Shown: positions 44,674 to 54,463 of the stretch, piece by piece
Layout of the letters: each line of letters opens with the position of its first letter
How positions within the stretch are numbered: the first letter of the stretch is position 1
Origin: Thalassoglobus polymorphus
GTDB taxonomy: Bacteria; Planctomycetota; Planctomycetia; Planctomycetales; Planctomycetaceae
Assembly: GCF_007744255.1 (NCBI RefSeq)
Contig: NZ_CP036267.1
Coordinates: forward strand, 3,537,500-3,601,499
Length of the DNA stretch: 64,000 bases
Direction: 5' to 3'
Made by a program: the position numbers and the translations under genes
Notes under the pieces: model-generated
Seen by the model: only the letters and a program-made list of their open reading frames with translations
What the model was told of the DNA's origin: nothing
Database searches by the model: none

Positions 44674-45084
44674 TTCGATGATCCCGCTGAAACACGCTCA
44701 GCGAGAAATTTCACCAAGCAGAAGAAGTTGAGTGTCACAGAAAAACCAGAATTCGCATCTCCCATCGAAACGGGGAAAAATGCGGGAATAAGGCAATTCT
44801 ATGACATTTCCTACAATACCGCTCTCTTTCCAGCGAACTCAAGACGTTGTCAACAATTCTATGAGACAGAGAAATACCATCGTTCAATCATTCCGAAGAT
44901 TCGGGCTTTGCGACATTGGTGTGTCGATGAAACCAAGGTTTGAGGAGCAAGCCCTGATCTTCAGCGCGAGAAACCTACTATGAATTTACTGACCTCCAAG
45001 CCCGGCAGGAGTGAAACCGCTTGCTCAGGCAACTGGCTGTCATGGTCGGAATTTGTGGATTCTTCTGGTAGTTTTTGCCTGATC

Positions 45085-45104
45085 AATGTATATTTCTACA
45101 TTGT
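45085..45104. promoter_or_regulatory. 7 bp perfect inverted repeat, possible operator
   Basis: CAATGTA (45085-45091) and TACATTG (45098-45104) form a dyad with a 6 base spacer in a long AT-rich divergent region. It could be a dimeric regulator site; no partner copy was found. Confidence 0.3.
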
Positions 45105-45395
45105 GAATCGACCTGCAGGGACTGCCTTCAAACCAAGGATTGAGCAAGGATTGAGTTAGTCGAATAGCCATTTTGATCAGCAATGTGAATCTTGGCTGTT
45201 GTCAGTAAATTTCACAAAACAATCCGCAGAAATTTATTTCCAGACGTATGAACTCCCGACATCTTCGGGAACAACGTTTTTCGAGAACTTCAAGAACAAT
45301 TCTTTTCGGTGATTTAGCAAACGGGTAAGTCAACGAAAACCAGACAGTGAAGACAAGCCAGCGAAGATGTGTTTCTAGAGCAAGTCAATTTTTTG

Positions 45396-45479
45396 CCTGT
45401 ACGTCCTGCCTCGTGGCGAGCACTCTATGAAATCATGAAAATGATCTTCACGGGCAAGACAAGCATTGAAAATGCTCTC
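45396..45479 (+). repeat. dispersed repeat family A1, well-preserved copy
   Basis: It reads CCTGTACGTCCTGCCTCGTG, GCGAGCACTCTATGAAATCA, TGAAAATGATCTTCACGGGC, AAGACAAGCATTGAAAATGC and TCT. The right end forms a small hairpin AGCATT/AATGCT; near the left end CTCG/CGAG forms another. It stands 24 bases before the start of the three-gene operon. Confidence 0.85.
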
Positions 45480-45502
45480 ATCTCTCAATTTCTCTTGGAA
45501 CA

Positions 45503-48500
45503 ATGGAGATTCGGCAAATGGACGATCGACAAGTCGAATTAGCCCAGTCGTCGGGACAACGTGGACAATTGCCAGAAGGAACACGACGACGACTGGAAGA
45601 GTTCCAAAAGCGTGTCCGATTCATCAAGATCGCAGAAGGACTGCTCGCTGGACTTTTTGGCTTAGCAGTTTCTTACTTGCTGGTCTTCGTCCTGGACCGG
45701 TTCTTTGACACCCCCGCTCTACTTCGTGCTGCGATTCTGATTGTCGGTGCACTGGGGATGGGCCTTTTTCTACCGTTGAAACTCCACCGGTGGATTTGGG
45801 GCACACGAACAATGGAACAGGTTGCTGGCTTGGTGCGAATCAAGTTCCCCCGGTTGGGCGACCAACTCCTTGGGGTTGTTGAACTGGCCATGAGCGAACG
45901 GCACACCACTGACAGTTCCGCGTTGACGCAGGCTGCTATCAATCAGGTCGATGCGACTGTCAAAGACAAAGACCTTCTCGATGCCGTCCCGGATCCACAA
46001 CATGGGTTCTGGTTGAAAGTCGCTGCCGTTCCGCTAGCCCTGATGTTGACTTGTCTCGTGATTGTCCCCGCTGCCGGAACAAATGCATTGACCCGTTGGT
46101 TGACCCCTTGGAGGAACGTTGACCGTTACACCTTCGCGCAAATCGACCAACTGCCCTCAGAAATCGTGGTTCCACATGGTGAAGAGTTTTCCCTGAAAGC
46201 AAAGTTGGGCGAAAAGACACGCTGGTCTCCGAAAACAGGAACGGCGAAATCGAGTGCAACCCGTGCTGCCATCACCACCGACCTCAAAGATGGCGAGTAC
46301 GAATTCTTGATTCCTGCTCAAACAACTGAATCTCATGTCAACGTCCGGATCGGTGATGTTCGTGAATCTGTCCGGGTTCAAACAGCAACTCGCCCCGAAC
46401 TCAAAGAGATGCAGGCATCGATTCAACTGCCAAAGTATCTTCAGTATTCACGCAACTTGAAGACGGACGTTCGAGGAGGAGTCATCTCTGTCGTAAAAGG
46501 ATCTGAGGTCGACTTTGCTGCGACGATCAATCGAATCCTCAAAGAGGGAGCCGCTCTTGGCGAAAGCTCAAAAATCGACGGTGATCAGCTCTTCATTTCT
46601 GAAGTCAGTGTTGCTGACTCTGGCTATTTGACATTGCGCTGGAAAGACGAACTGGGTCTGACGCCGAAGGACGATTTTAAACTGAAGATCAACGCCGTCG
46701 ATGATGCAGAACCAAGTGTCTACTGCCAACAGGTTGATCCTCGGCAAGTCGTTCTTTCCACCGAAACGATCTCGTTTGAACTTTCGGCAAGCGATGACTT
46801 CGGGCTGAAGAACGTGGGACTCCGCTGGGAAGGGATTCAAGACGCCCTCCATAATCCAGATCCAGACAACGGTGAAAAAGTGGTCAGTGTCGGCCAACCG
46901 GAGGCGGTCACGCTCTCCGCAACAGCGACTTTCTCTGCCGAAGCAGATCAAGTTCGCCCGCAAGCACTGAAAATTCAGGCGTTCGCAGAAGATTATCACC
47001 CGGAACGAGGACGAGCCTTCTCGCCGACTTATGTCCTTTATGTCATGTCTCCACAAGACCACGCAATTTGGCTCTCAAATCAACTCAGAAGATGGGCCAG
47101 CTTAGCGGATGATGTTTACGAGGAAGAAGTTCGCCTGCATGATGCGAATCGAGAAATCCGCCGCATGTCCAGAGACGAAATCCAATCCAAACAGGTCCAG
47201 CAACAACTCAAAAGCCAGGCAACAGCAGAGAAGTCTAACGCCATGCGGCTCGATGCCGTGACAACTCAGGGAGAAGTGCTGATTCAACAAGCTGTTCGCA
47301 ACCCAGAAATGTTGGTGGGCCATTTAGAAACATGGGCTGAGGCACTCAAACAGCTTCGTGATATTTCAGAGAATCGCATGCCCTCTGTCGCAGACTTACT
47401 CAACGATGCTGCTCAAGCAAAATCGACAGCCAAACCCAAGCCGGGAGCAGGGAAACCGAGCAAATCCGACTCTGCCCCCAAAGCTGGAAACAATCGAAAC
47501 CAAGCGAGTGGGAAGCTTGGTGCCAAAGATGAAGAAGAAGGCCCGGCAGTCCCCAAAGCCCCCAGCATCACCGATGTCGAATCTGGATTTAATAAGCCAA
47601 ATGAAGCGGAGGCTGGCAAACCGAAAAAGAAAAAACCAAGCACCGGAAAACTGGGATTGCCATCGACCGTGCTAAACGGAGGACCAAAGCCAGAGCCCAA
47701 AGATGACGAAGAAGAGGAAGGGGCCGATGAACAAGTCGACGAAGCAGTCGAACTTCAAGCCGGCCTGATTGATGACTTCAATAAGATTCGAGAAGACTTG
47801 CAAGCCATTCTGGACGACCTGGAAAACAGCACGTTCGTTAAACGGTTCAAAGCTGCTTCTCGGCGACAAATGGAAATTGCCAAAAGCTTGAACCGCACAG
47901 TCTTCAAAGGGTTCGGTGTCACGTCGGATGAACTCGACCAGCGTCAGATCGAACAGTTAGCCAACATTGCAGAATCTGAAGTTGCTCAAAGCCGAAATGT
48001 CTGGGAAATTCAATCCGATCTCGAAGCCTATTTTGGTCGGAAAAAAGACGAGAAATTCAAACGCATCCTGGATGAAATGAAAGAACTTGAACCGGTCGCC
48101 CAACTCAACGAGCTGGGTGAGCGAGTCCAGGAAAACCTCTCGGGTGAAGCCATCGTTCGTGCAGAATTCTGGGCAGACACACTCGATCGTTGGGGCGAGG
48201 AACTGGTCTCTCCATCGAACTGCGGAGCATGCAAAGGTGGAAATTCCGTCAGCCTGCCACCTTCGATTGTCCTCGAAGTCATGCGGATTATCGAAGCCGA
48301 AACAGACCTGCGCGAAGAAACTCGTTCACTTGAACAATCACGGGCAGCGATGGAAGTCGACCAATATGACACCCGCGCAAAGCTGCAGTCAACAACCCAG
48401 TCTCTGCTTCAAAAACGAACGGAAGATGTCGTCAAAGATATTCGTGCACTCCCTGATGGCGAGAAGAACTTTTCGAAGGAAATTCAAATCGTCACAGGAG

Positions 48501-48838
48501 CCGCACTGGCAATGAACGACGCAACCCAAATCCTGAAACGCCCCGACACTGGCCCCGAAGCAATCGCGGCGGAAACCGAAGCGATTGAACTTCTGCTCCA
48601 ATCCAAACGAGCCAACCCAAACGGTGGCGGTGGTGGCGGCGGATCGACTCCAGGCGGCGGTGGTGACGGAGACACACAACGTGTCGCGCTGGCAACAATC
48701 GGAGCCACTTCCGATCCAAACGCAAAAGTCAAGGATCGCACCGTTGACCAATCGAGCGGAACCACCTCAGAGAAGCTTCCTGAAGAATTCCGCAACGGAC
48801 TTGATGCGTTCTTCAACGCTTTGGAGAATCAAAATTAA
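45503..48838 (+). CDS. large membrane-anchored envelope protein, DUF4175-like
   Basis: A 1111-residue protein. Two membrane segments lie at about 43-66 and 73-92, and a third at about 168-192. A long beta-rich region follows with repeated Ig-like stretches (LPSEIVVPHGEEFSLKAKLG, VKGSEVDFAATINRILKEGA, ISFELSASDDFGLKNVGLRW). Later parts are helical and rich in Gln, Glu, Lys, with a Pro/Lys/Ala linker (about 640-740) and a Gly-rich tail (seven Gly in a row near 1036). The layout recalls DUF4175-type proteins of the MoxR/BatA aerotolerance neighbourhood in Planctomycetes, but the match is loose. ATG at 45518 after GGAG is an equally good start. The stop overlaps the next ATG (TAATG). Confidence 0.6.
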   Translation: MEIRQMDDRQVELAQSSGQRGQLPEGTRRRLEEFQKRVRFIKIAEGLLAGLFGLAVSYLLVFVLDRFFDTPALLRAAILIVGALGMGLFLPLKLHRWIWGTRTMEQVAGLVRIKFPRLGDQLLGVVELAMSERHTTDSSALTQAAINQVDATVKDKDLLDAVPDPQHGFWLKVAAVPLALMLTCLVIVPAAGTNALTRWLTPWRNVDRYTFAQIDQLPSEIVVPHGEEFSLKAKLGEKTRWSPKTGTAKSSATRAAITTDLKDGEYEFLIPAQTTESHVNVRIGDVRESVRVQTATRPELKEMQASIQLPKYLQYSRNLKTDVRGGVISVVKGSEVDFAATINRILKEGAALGESSKIDGDQLFISEVSVADSGYLTLRWKDELGLTPKDDFKLKINAVDDAEPSVYCQQVDPRQVVLSTETISFELSASDDFGLKNVGLRWEGIQDALHNPDPDNGEKVVSVGQPEAVTLSATATFSAEADQVRPQALKIQAFAEDYHPERGRAFSPTYVLYVMSPQDHAIWLSNQLRRWASLADDVYEEEVRLHDANREIRRMSRDEIQSKQVQQQLKSQATAEKSNAMRLDAVTTQGEVLIQQAVRNPEMLVGHLETWAEALKQLRDISENRMPSVADLLNDAAQAKSTAKPKPGAGKPSKSDSAPKAGNNRNQASGKLGAKDEEEGPAVPKAPSITDVESGFNKPNEAEAGKPKKKKPSTGKLGLPSTVLNGGPKPEPKDDEEEEGADEQVDEAVELQAGLIDDFNKIREDLQAILDDLENSTFVKRFKAASRRQMEIAKSLNRTVFKGFGVTSDELDQRQIEQLANIAESEVAQSRNVWEIQSDLEAYFGRKKDEKFKRILDEMKELEPVAQLNELGERVQENLSGEAIVRAEFWADTLDRWGEELVSPSNCGACKGGNSVSLPPSIVLEVMRIIEAETDLREETRSLEQSRAAMEVDQYDTRAKLQSTTQSLLQKRTEDVVKDIRALPDGEKNFSKEIQIVTGAALAMNDATQILKRPDTGPEAIAAETEAIELLLQSKRANPNGGGGGGGSTPGGGGDGDTQRVALATIGATSDPNAKVKDRTVDQSSGTTSEKLPEEFRNGLDAFFNALENQN

Positions 48839-49935
48839 TGACTGATGTATCCATCAATGACATTCATCTCAAACACATCATGAACAAGCTTCGCCTTGGC
48901 TGCTTCGTTCTGCTTGCTGGATTCCTGCTGTCAACATCCGCAACAGCACAGGATTCAGAGCTTCGTTACGGAGACGAAGTCCCCGCAGAAGTTGAGGAAG
49001 TTTATCAGCGAGGCTTAAACTGGCTGGTTGAAAATCAATCCGAAAATGGATCTTGGGGCGGCTCTCAGATCGGTCATGGCGGCTCTGGAAATTCCGGGAT
49101 CACGGGCATGTGTGTGATGGCGTTTCTCGCCAGCGGAGAAGACCCAAACTTCGGGAAGTATCATAAAAATATCTGTGCAGCTGTTCGAAATCTCATTCGC
49201 AGCCAGGATGCGAAAACAGGATACCTCCCGGGAAGTATGTACCACCACGGGTTCGCAATGTTGGGGCTTTCTGAAGTGTATGGCGTGCTTGATGACGACC
49301 TCGTCTGGCAGGGAGAAACCGATCTCACCCACAAACGGACAATTGGAGAAGCACTCGAACTCGCGGTTCGCTGTGCTGTCACTTCGCAGAAAAACAATCA
49401 ATGGGGTGCATGGAGATATTCTCCAGAATCGAACGATGCCGACACGTCCGTTTCGGGTGCAGTCCTCATGGGATTGCTGGCAGCGAGAAATGCCGGAATC
49501 AAAGTCCCCGACGAATCCATCGACAAAGCACTGGAATACTTTGCAAAAATGACGACGAAGCAAGGGAGTGTAGGGTACTCAGGCATTGGCGGCGGCGGGT
49601 CGAGAAATTTGCAAGCCATTTCAACCTTGGTGCTTTCCATCGGTCATCGAAAAGACATCGAGCAGTTCGCCGGTCTGACGAAACAAATCACAAATAATCT
49701 TGAATATCCCGGGAACAGCTACCCCTTTTACTTCCGCTACTATATGGCTCAAGCATTGTTTCAAGCCGACTTCGAGTCCTGGAAAAAGTGGAACCAGCTC
49801 AACGTTCGCCAGATCCATGACATGCAAGGTGATTCCGGGAGTTTCCGCAGCCAACATGGCGAGGCGTACGGAACAGCAATGTCGATGCTTGCACTCGCCT
49901 TGAATTACCGATTTCTACCGATCTACGAACGGTAG
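48838..49935 (+). CDS. exported prenyltransferase/squalene-cyclase-like repeat protein
   Basis: A 365-residue secreted protein with alpha/alpha toroid repeats as in squalene cyclases and prenyltransferases. After a signal peptide (about 15-38) come repeat-type motifs: GLNWLVENQSENGSWGG, GITGMCVMAFLASGEDP, AVRNLIRSQDAKTGYLPGSM and GAVLMGLLAARNAG. No DxDD or QW catalytic set is evident, and the protein is exported, so it is more likely a binding or structural member than a cyclase. The start uses the TAATG overlap with the preceding gene, meaning coupled translation; ATG at 48880 would begin closer to the signal peptide. Its neighbours suggest one envelope complex. Confidence 0.8.
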   Translation: MTDVSINDIHLKHIMNKLRLGCFVLLAGFLLSTSATAQDSELRYGDEVPAEVEEVYQRGLNWLVENQSENGSWGGSQIGHGGSGNSGITGMCVMAFLASGEDPNFGKYHKNICAAVRNLIRSQDAKTGYLPGSMYHHGFAMLGLSEVYGVLDDDLVWQGETDLTHKRTIGEALELAVRCAVTSQKNNQWGAWRYSPESNDADTSVSGAVLMGLLAARNAGIKVPDESIDKALEYFAKMTTKQGSVGYSGIGGGGSRNLQAISTLVLSIGHRKDIEQFAGLTKQITNNLEYPGNSYPFYFRYYMAQALFQADFESWKKWNQLNVRQIHDMQGDSGSFRSQHGEAYGTAMSMLALALNYRFLPIYER

Positions 49936-49957
49936 AAATCGCTTTGCTGAGAAATAG

Positions 49958-52900
49958 ATGAGGCCCCATCCAATGATGAATGCTTCTTTACAGAAGCTTG
50001 CTCTGCCGTGTGCAACTGCAGACCAAGCTTCGCTGTTGTTCAAGACTCAACAACAGCTTAGGCCCAAACGCCACCCTGCACTCCTCCGATCACTGTGCGC
50101 AATTGGACTTGTGTTGGCCTTACCCGCATTGGGACTGGGGCAACCCGCAGACAAGCCAGCCGCAGCTGCTAAGACTGAGGCCGCTGTGGAAGCCGCCGAA
50201 GTTGCTGAAGTTGAAGCTGCTGCTGAGGCGGTCGCAAATCAGGTCGAAGCGCTCCTGAAAAAGCCCGATAAGAAAAATGCCGGAATCCCCCTTCCCGTAC
50301 CGGTATCGCTGGGGACCCCCGTCATTCAGAAGACAACGCTCTTCTGGGGGAGTGGCGATTCCCTCACTGGAAAAATTCTCTCAGCCGACCCGGAAGCCAT
50401 TACTTGGGATTCCGAGCTTTTTGTGGACCCATTGAAGATCGAAATCTCCGCACTCTCTGCTGTCCGCTTCCCGGATCACCAGGAAGCCTCGCCACTGAGG
50501 GAGCCATTTCGAATCTCGATGTCGAATGGCGATGTCCTCTTTGGAAAGATGATCTCTGCGACAGAAGAATCGATTCAGTTCCACAGCAACCGGCACGGTG
50601 AATTCAGTTTGCATCGAAACAAAATCGAAAGCATCAAGCGAGTCGACACTCCAGACTTAATTTACCTGGGGCCGCGTGGTCTCGAAGGTTGGGAAAAGCC
50701 ACAAAATTCTGATGAGCAAAATGCGTGGCGTGCACTCAGCAATGGTCACCTCACAACAAGCTCACCGGATCGTGGAATCTATCATCAGATTGACTTCCCG
50801 GAAAAGGCAGAGATTGAACTCATCATCGAATCGTCGAAATTACCACACTTCATTTTTGCACTCGGACAAAACCGAACATCGTGTGTGCGTGTTGAAAGCT
50901 GGGCGGAAGTCCTTGTCGTCCTGTCCCGCTTTCAGTTTCAGGAAGTCAGCACGCTCGAATCGAAAACAACACGAGTTCACTTAAATCTCTTTTTGGACCA
51001 GGCAAATAACCGGCTGTCGATCTACTCCAATTCTGGGGACAAACTCACAGAAATCGTAGACAAACGAGGATTCTTCCAACCAACCGGTATTCAGCTTTGG
51101 AATCGAGAGGGAGACCTGACACTCAACTACCTGAGAGTTGATCGCTGGAATGGTGAACTCCCCAAACCGTTAAAAATTGGTCAATCTCGCGTGCAAACAA
51201 CTGACGGAAAAGTGATCTACGGAACACTTCCCAACTTCTCGTCCGGGACCGATGTCATCAAGATTCGAGGGGAGAGCGAAGAGCATGAAATCAAAATCTC
51301 GAATCTCTCGAACATCATTGTCAACGATGGCTCAACTGCGGAACTCAAGCTGAGCGCGACGAATGTTGCCTGGAAAGAAGGCGGTTTTCTTTCTGGAGAA
51401 ATTAAGTCGATTCATGAGGATCGAATTGAAATACAGACTCCCTATGCCGACGGAACAATTGCTTCAACGTTATCGGGAATTCAACGAATTAGCTTCCCCA
51501 ATAATGCCGAACCTCCTCAAAACTCCGACCAACTTTTCTTTGAGGGAGGCTCGCTGCACGGAGAACTCGTCATTGATGGAGAAACAGAAGACCCAATCCG
51601 CTGGACTCCGGTCGGTGGCCTCAACGCAAGTGCACTCTCCGCAAAAGGCGAAGCTCGATTTGTGCGATCTAAAAAGGGGCAGGAACTCAGCATCAATACC
51701 GATCAATATCCTGATGTCCTCTATCTGCTCAACGGAGATGTGATCCCTTGCTCACTCAAAAGCGTGATGGAAGAGAAGTTATTACTTTCTGTTCCGTTCT
51801 CCGAGGTCAAAGAAATTCCGATGAGCCATGTGAAAGCCGTGGAACTCACATCAGCTGGAAGCGTGAAACATGCAAACTTCACAAACCAAGGCTGGAAGCG
51901 AGTCACCGGTCGCCCCAACCTGACCGACACGTCCTTGACGTTCCGTACGTCGGGAGCCTTCGGAAACCCCTCAATCATGACCGGCGATCTGGTGAAGTTT
52001 AAGGTCAACTGGGGCTCACAGCAGTATTCGCAGTTGATCGTTCAACTCTTTGGAAAAAATCTCAACATTGATCCAGAAGCCACCAGCGTTGCGATTCACG
52101 TAAACGGAGACAAAATCTGGGTCGAAGAGCATGAAGCGATCGCTCAAAATGCACGCATGTTAGGCAGAGGCTTCAATCCGGGAGATTCCAAAAAATCTGA
52201 AACTGTCACATCTCCAGAGGGAACAGCCGAAGTGACACTTGCCGTTCGGGAAGGTCAAATTCATGTAGTGATCAACGGAACGCAGCTGAAATCGATCAAG
52301 TTGAAAAATCGCCGATTGAAAAGCCGCAGCCTCATCTTCCAAGCTAATATTACTTCCGTCACACGAAATCTGTCATACGGGAAAAATCCACTCACCCGCG
52401 GAATTGTTGTCGAAAACTTTGAGGTCCGGAACCATGATGGCGCCTCAGCCAAGCAATTCATTCTTGAAGAGACACGAGACCGAACGTTACTCATCCCAAG
52501 ATTCCGTAGAGACAATCCTTCGACTCATGTGCTACTGGCTCCCAATGGAGATGTGCTTCGCGGGAAACTGCTGAACATCACCGAACAGCAGGTTCGGTTT
52601 GAGTCTCAACTCGAAGATTTCGGTTTCGATCGCGAGCGAGTGGCCGCTGTTATTTGGCTTCATCCTCCAAAGCAGGGCGAAGACGAAAAGCCAGACACCA
52701 AAATCGCAGAGGTTCATCCCGAAATTCAACTCCGCTTCGGTCGAGGATTTTCGCTCAGCATGGACCCGCAAAAAGTGGTCGACAATCAACTTATTGGAAC
52801 CGCTCAAAGTCTGGGAGAATGCTCGATTCCGGCAGGTTCAATCCAGGAAGTCAATCTCGGCGATGCGACTTCGGTTTCCGAAATTGTCTCTTATTCACGG

Positions 52901-53470
52901 TGGATTCCAAAGTTCGCTGCCGAACCAGATTGGGAACTTCCTGAGAGTGATGGATCGGGACCGGCCCATCAACTTGTAGGGACGACTGCAGAAGATTTTG
53001 AACTCGCCGGCCTGGACGGAAAAACATTCAAGCTCAGCGATCATAATGAAAAGGTGATTGTCTTGGACTTTTGGGCTTCCTGGTGCGGTCCCTGCGTTGC
53101 AGCCTTGCCCGATTACATTGAATCGACCTCGGGGTTTGATCCCGAAAAAGTCATCTTCGTTGCCGTCAACTTACAAGAATCTCCGCAAGTTGTCCGAAAA
53201 TTCCTGGATGAAAAAGGGCTTTCTCCACAGGTGGCAATGGACGAATCAGGTGCCATCGGGAACCGGTTTCGTGTCTCCGGAATTCCGCACACTGTTGTAC
53301 TCAGTCCCGGTAAAACAATCGAGCAAGTCCACATCGGCTACCGCCAAAATGCCGGACAAAATCTTCGTCAAACAATCGAAAAGATTCTCGACGGAACATG
53401 GGAACGTGCGGCCCCGACAAGCACAAAAGAAGACGAAAAGAAAGACGAAGATACTGCGGACGGAAAATAG
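49958..53470 (+). CDS. exported protein of repeated beta modules with a C-terminal TlpA-like thioredoxin domain
   Basis: A 1170-residue protein. A signal peptide lies at about 40-62. Eight modules of about 40 residues share a pattern of glycine-rich turn, strand, polar loop and closing hydrophobic strand: examples are SGDSLTGKILSADPEAITWD (about 131), SNGDVLFGKMISATEESIQF (about 188), EGGFLSGEIKSIHEDRIEIQ (about 474) and NGDVLRGKLLNITEQQVRFE (about 864). Two LamG/DUF1080-like stretches (about 230-400 and 635-830) separate them. Residues about 1010-1150 are a TlpA/AhpC-like thioredoxin fold with WASWCGPC; the redox cysteines are C1043 and C1046. It ends a three-gene operon, 22 bases after the squalene-cyclase-like gene. 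A periplasmic thiol-redox role for the C-terminus is likely; the beta modules have no recognised name. Confidence 0.85.
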   Translation: MRPHPMMNASLQKLALPCATADQASLLFKTQQQLRPKRHPALLRSLCAIGLVLALPALGLGQPADKPAAAAKTEAAVEAAEVAEVEAAAEAVANQVEALLKKPDKKNAGIPLPVPVSLGTPVIQKTTLFWGSGDSLTGKILSADPEAITWDSELFVDPLKIEISALSAVRFPDHQEASPLREPFRISMSNGDVLFGKMISATEESIQFHSNRHGEFSLHRNKIESIKRVDTPDLIYLGPRGLEGWEKPQNSDEQNAWRALSNGHLTTSSPDRGIYHQIDFPEKAEIELIIESSKLPHFIFALGQNRTSCVRVESWAEVLVVLSRFQFQEVSTLESKTTRVHLNLFLDQANNRLSIYSNSGDKLTEIVDKRGFFQPTGIQLWNREGDLTLNYLRVDRWNGELPKPLKIGQSRVQTTDGKVIYGTLPNFSSGTDVIKIRGESEEHEIKISNLSNIIVNDGSTAELKLSATNVAWKEGGFLSGEIKSIHEDRIEIQTPYADGTIASTLSGIQRISFPNNAEPPQNSDQLFFEGGSLHGELVIDGETEDPIRWTPVGGLNASALSAKGEARFVRSKKGQELSINTDQYPDVLYLLNGDVIPCSLKSVMEEKLLLSVPFSEVKEIPMSHVKAVELTSAGSVKHANFTNQGWKRVTGRPNLTDTSLTFRTSGAFGNPSIMTGDLVKFKVNWGSQQYSQLIVQLFGKNLNIDPEATSVAIHVNGDKIWVEEHEAIAQNARMLGRGFNPGDSKKSETVTSPEGTAEVTLAVREGQIHVVINGTQLKSIKLKNRRLKSRSLIFQANITSVTRNLSYGKNPLTRGIVVENFEVRNHDGASAKQFILEETRDRTLLIPRFRRDNPSTHVLLAPNGDVLRGKLLNITEQQVRFESQLEDFGFDRERVAAVIWLHPPKQGEDEKPDTKIAEVHPEIQLRFGRGFSLSMDPQKVVDNQLIGTAQSLGECSIPAGSIQEVNLGDATSVSEIVSYSRWIPKFAAEPDWELPESDGSGPAHQLVGTTAEDFELAGLDGKTFKLSDHNEKVIVLDFWASWCGPCVAALPDYIESTSGFDPEKVIFVAVNLQESPQVVRKFLDEKGLSPQVAMDESGAIGNRFRVSGIPHTVVLSPGKTIEQVHIGYRQNAGQNLRQTIEKILDGTWERAAPTSTKEDEKKDEDTADGK

Positions 53471-53477
53471 TCGTTTC

Positions 53478-53563
53478 TAAAACACTTTCGTGTTTCTTGT
53501 GTCTGTAAAGAACGCGTTTCACCAGCGAAATTACTGTACGCCACGAGGCTGAACATAAAACCA
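53478..53563 (-). repeat. dispersed repeat family A2
   Basis: It reads AAAACACTTTCGTGTTTCTT, GTGTCTGTAAAGAACGCGTT, TCACCAGCGAAATTACTGTA and CGCCACGAGGCTGAACAT. It lies just after the stop of the TlpA-like gene. Confidence 0.8.
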
Positions 53564-53606
53564 ACTTGGGATTGGGTCCAGCGACCTCTTCACAATACAG
53601 AAAAAG

Positions 53607-54323
53607 TTACTTGGTCGATTGATTTGGCAAACGCAATTTCATAATCACCCAGCCAGCAGAGACAGCTTCTTTCCAATTGATTTTGGTGACCCCAAATCTT
53701 CGTTCCTCGAATTTGATTGGAACTTCGGTAAAGGTCGCGTTCACTTTGCGGAGCCGATACAGGATTTCTTCCTGAAACGCATAACCTTTGGCTTGAGACT
53801 TCGCCCAGTCAAACTCTGCCAGTTTGCTCACTCTGTAACAACGAAAGCTTCCGCTGTTGTCTTTCGTTTTCAGCCCTAAAAGAGTCCGGGCGTAGAAGTT
53901 GATTCCACGACTCATGAAGTGCCGCTTCGGTCCCCAGCCAACAATTTCTCCGCCAGCAACATACCGGGACCCAATCACACAATCGAAATTCGCTGCCTGT
54001 TCGACCATCGCAGGAATAAACCGGGGAGGATGTGAGAAATCGGCATCAAGATTGAGAAGCAAGTCGTAACTGTTTTCAATTCCGAACTGAAAAGCGCGAA
54101 CAGTCGCGGTCCCTAAACCGAGTTTCCCTTCACGATGGATCGCGTGAATTTTCGGATTCTCAGCCGCGAGCGAGTCAACATATTCGCCGGTCCCATCCGG
54201 AGAATTATCATCGACAACCAAGATCGATGCATTGGGAGCATACTTGAAAATTTCAGGAATGAGTTCTTCAAGATTTTCACGCTCGTTATATGTACAAAGC
54301 GTGATCAGCAATGACTGAGACAT
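53607..54323 (-). CDS. GT2 glycosyltransferase, dolichol/polyprenyl-phosphate mannosyltransferase-like
   Basis: A 238-residue family 2 glycosyltransferase resembling DPM1, which loads a sugar from a nucleotide donor onto polyprenyl phosphate. Motifs: LITLCTYNERENLEELIPEI, ILVVDDNSPDGTGEYVD (metal-binding Asp pair), GKLGLGTATVRAF, LLLNLDADFSHPP, VIGSRYVAGG and SGSFRCYRVSKL. There is no C-terminal membrane domain, so it is the short soluble type. ATG at 54323 is used; an upstream TTG at 54329 adds two residues. No strong ribosome-binding site. The CobW gene lies upstream on the same strand, separated by an A1 repeat. Confidence 0.93.
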   Translation of the reverse strand: MSQSLLITLCTYNERENLEELIPEIFKYAPNASILVVDDNSPDGTGEYVDSLAAENPKIHAIHREGKLGLGTATVRAFQFGIENSYDLLLNLDADFSHPPRFIPAMVEQAANFDCVIGSRYVAGGEIVGWGPKRHFMSRGINFYARTLLGLKTKDNSGSFRCYRVSKLAEFDWAKSQAKGYAFQEEILYRLRKVNATFTEVPIKFEERRFGVTKINWKEAVSAGWVIMKLRLPNQSTK

Positions 54324-54360
54324 TAGCAAGCAAGCCGTTTCGTTCTAAAGCAAATCCAAG

Positions 54361-54449
54361 ATTGGTCTTTATGTTCTGCCTCGTGGCGAGAAATCTACGA
54401 AGTCGAAAAAGTGATCTTCAAGGGCATGACAATACTCTGAAAATGCTCA
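54361..54449 (+). repeat. dispersed repeat family A1 just past the CobW gene stop
   Basis: It reads ATTGGTCTTTATGTTCTGCC, TCGTGGCGAGAAATCTACGA, AGTCGAAAAAGTGATCTTCA, AGGGCATGACAATACTCTGA and AAATGCTC. The stop codon of the minus-strand CobW gene lies about 16 bases beyond its right end. Confidence 0.8.
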
Positions 54450-54463
54450 ATGACATTTTGACG

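Larger units (their letters stand above)
44674..45502. other. 830-base divergent gap with an inverted repeat and an A1 repeat
   Basis: No convincing gene lies here; two short plus-strand frames (44728-44983) overlap one another and resemble nothing. The inverted repeat at 45085-45104 and the A1 repeat at 45396-45479 are the only visible structures. Confidence 0.5.

Noticed and set aside
44728-44983. Two short overlapping plus-strand frames in the 830-base gap
   Set aside because: They overlap in different frames, have no family likeness and no ribosome-binding site, and lie in AT-rich sequence.
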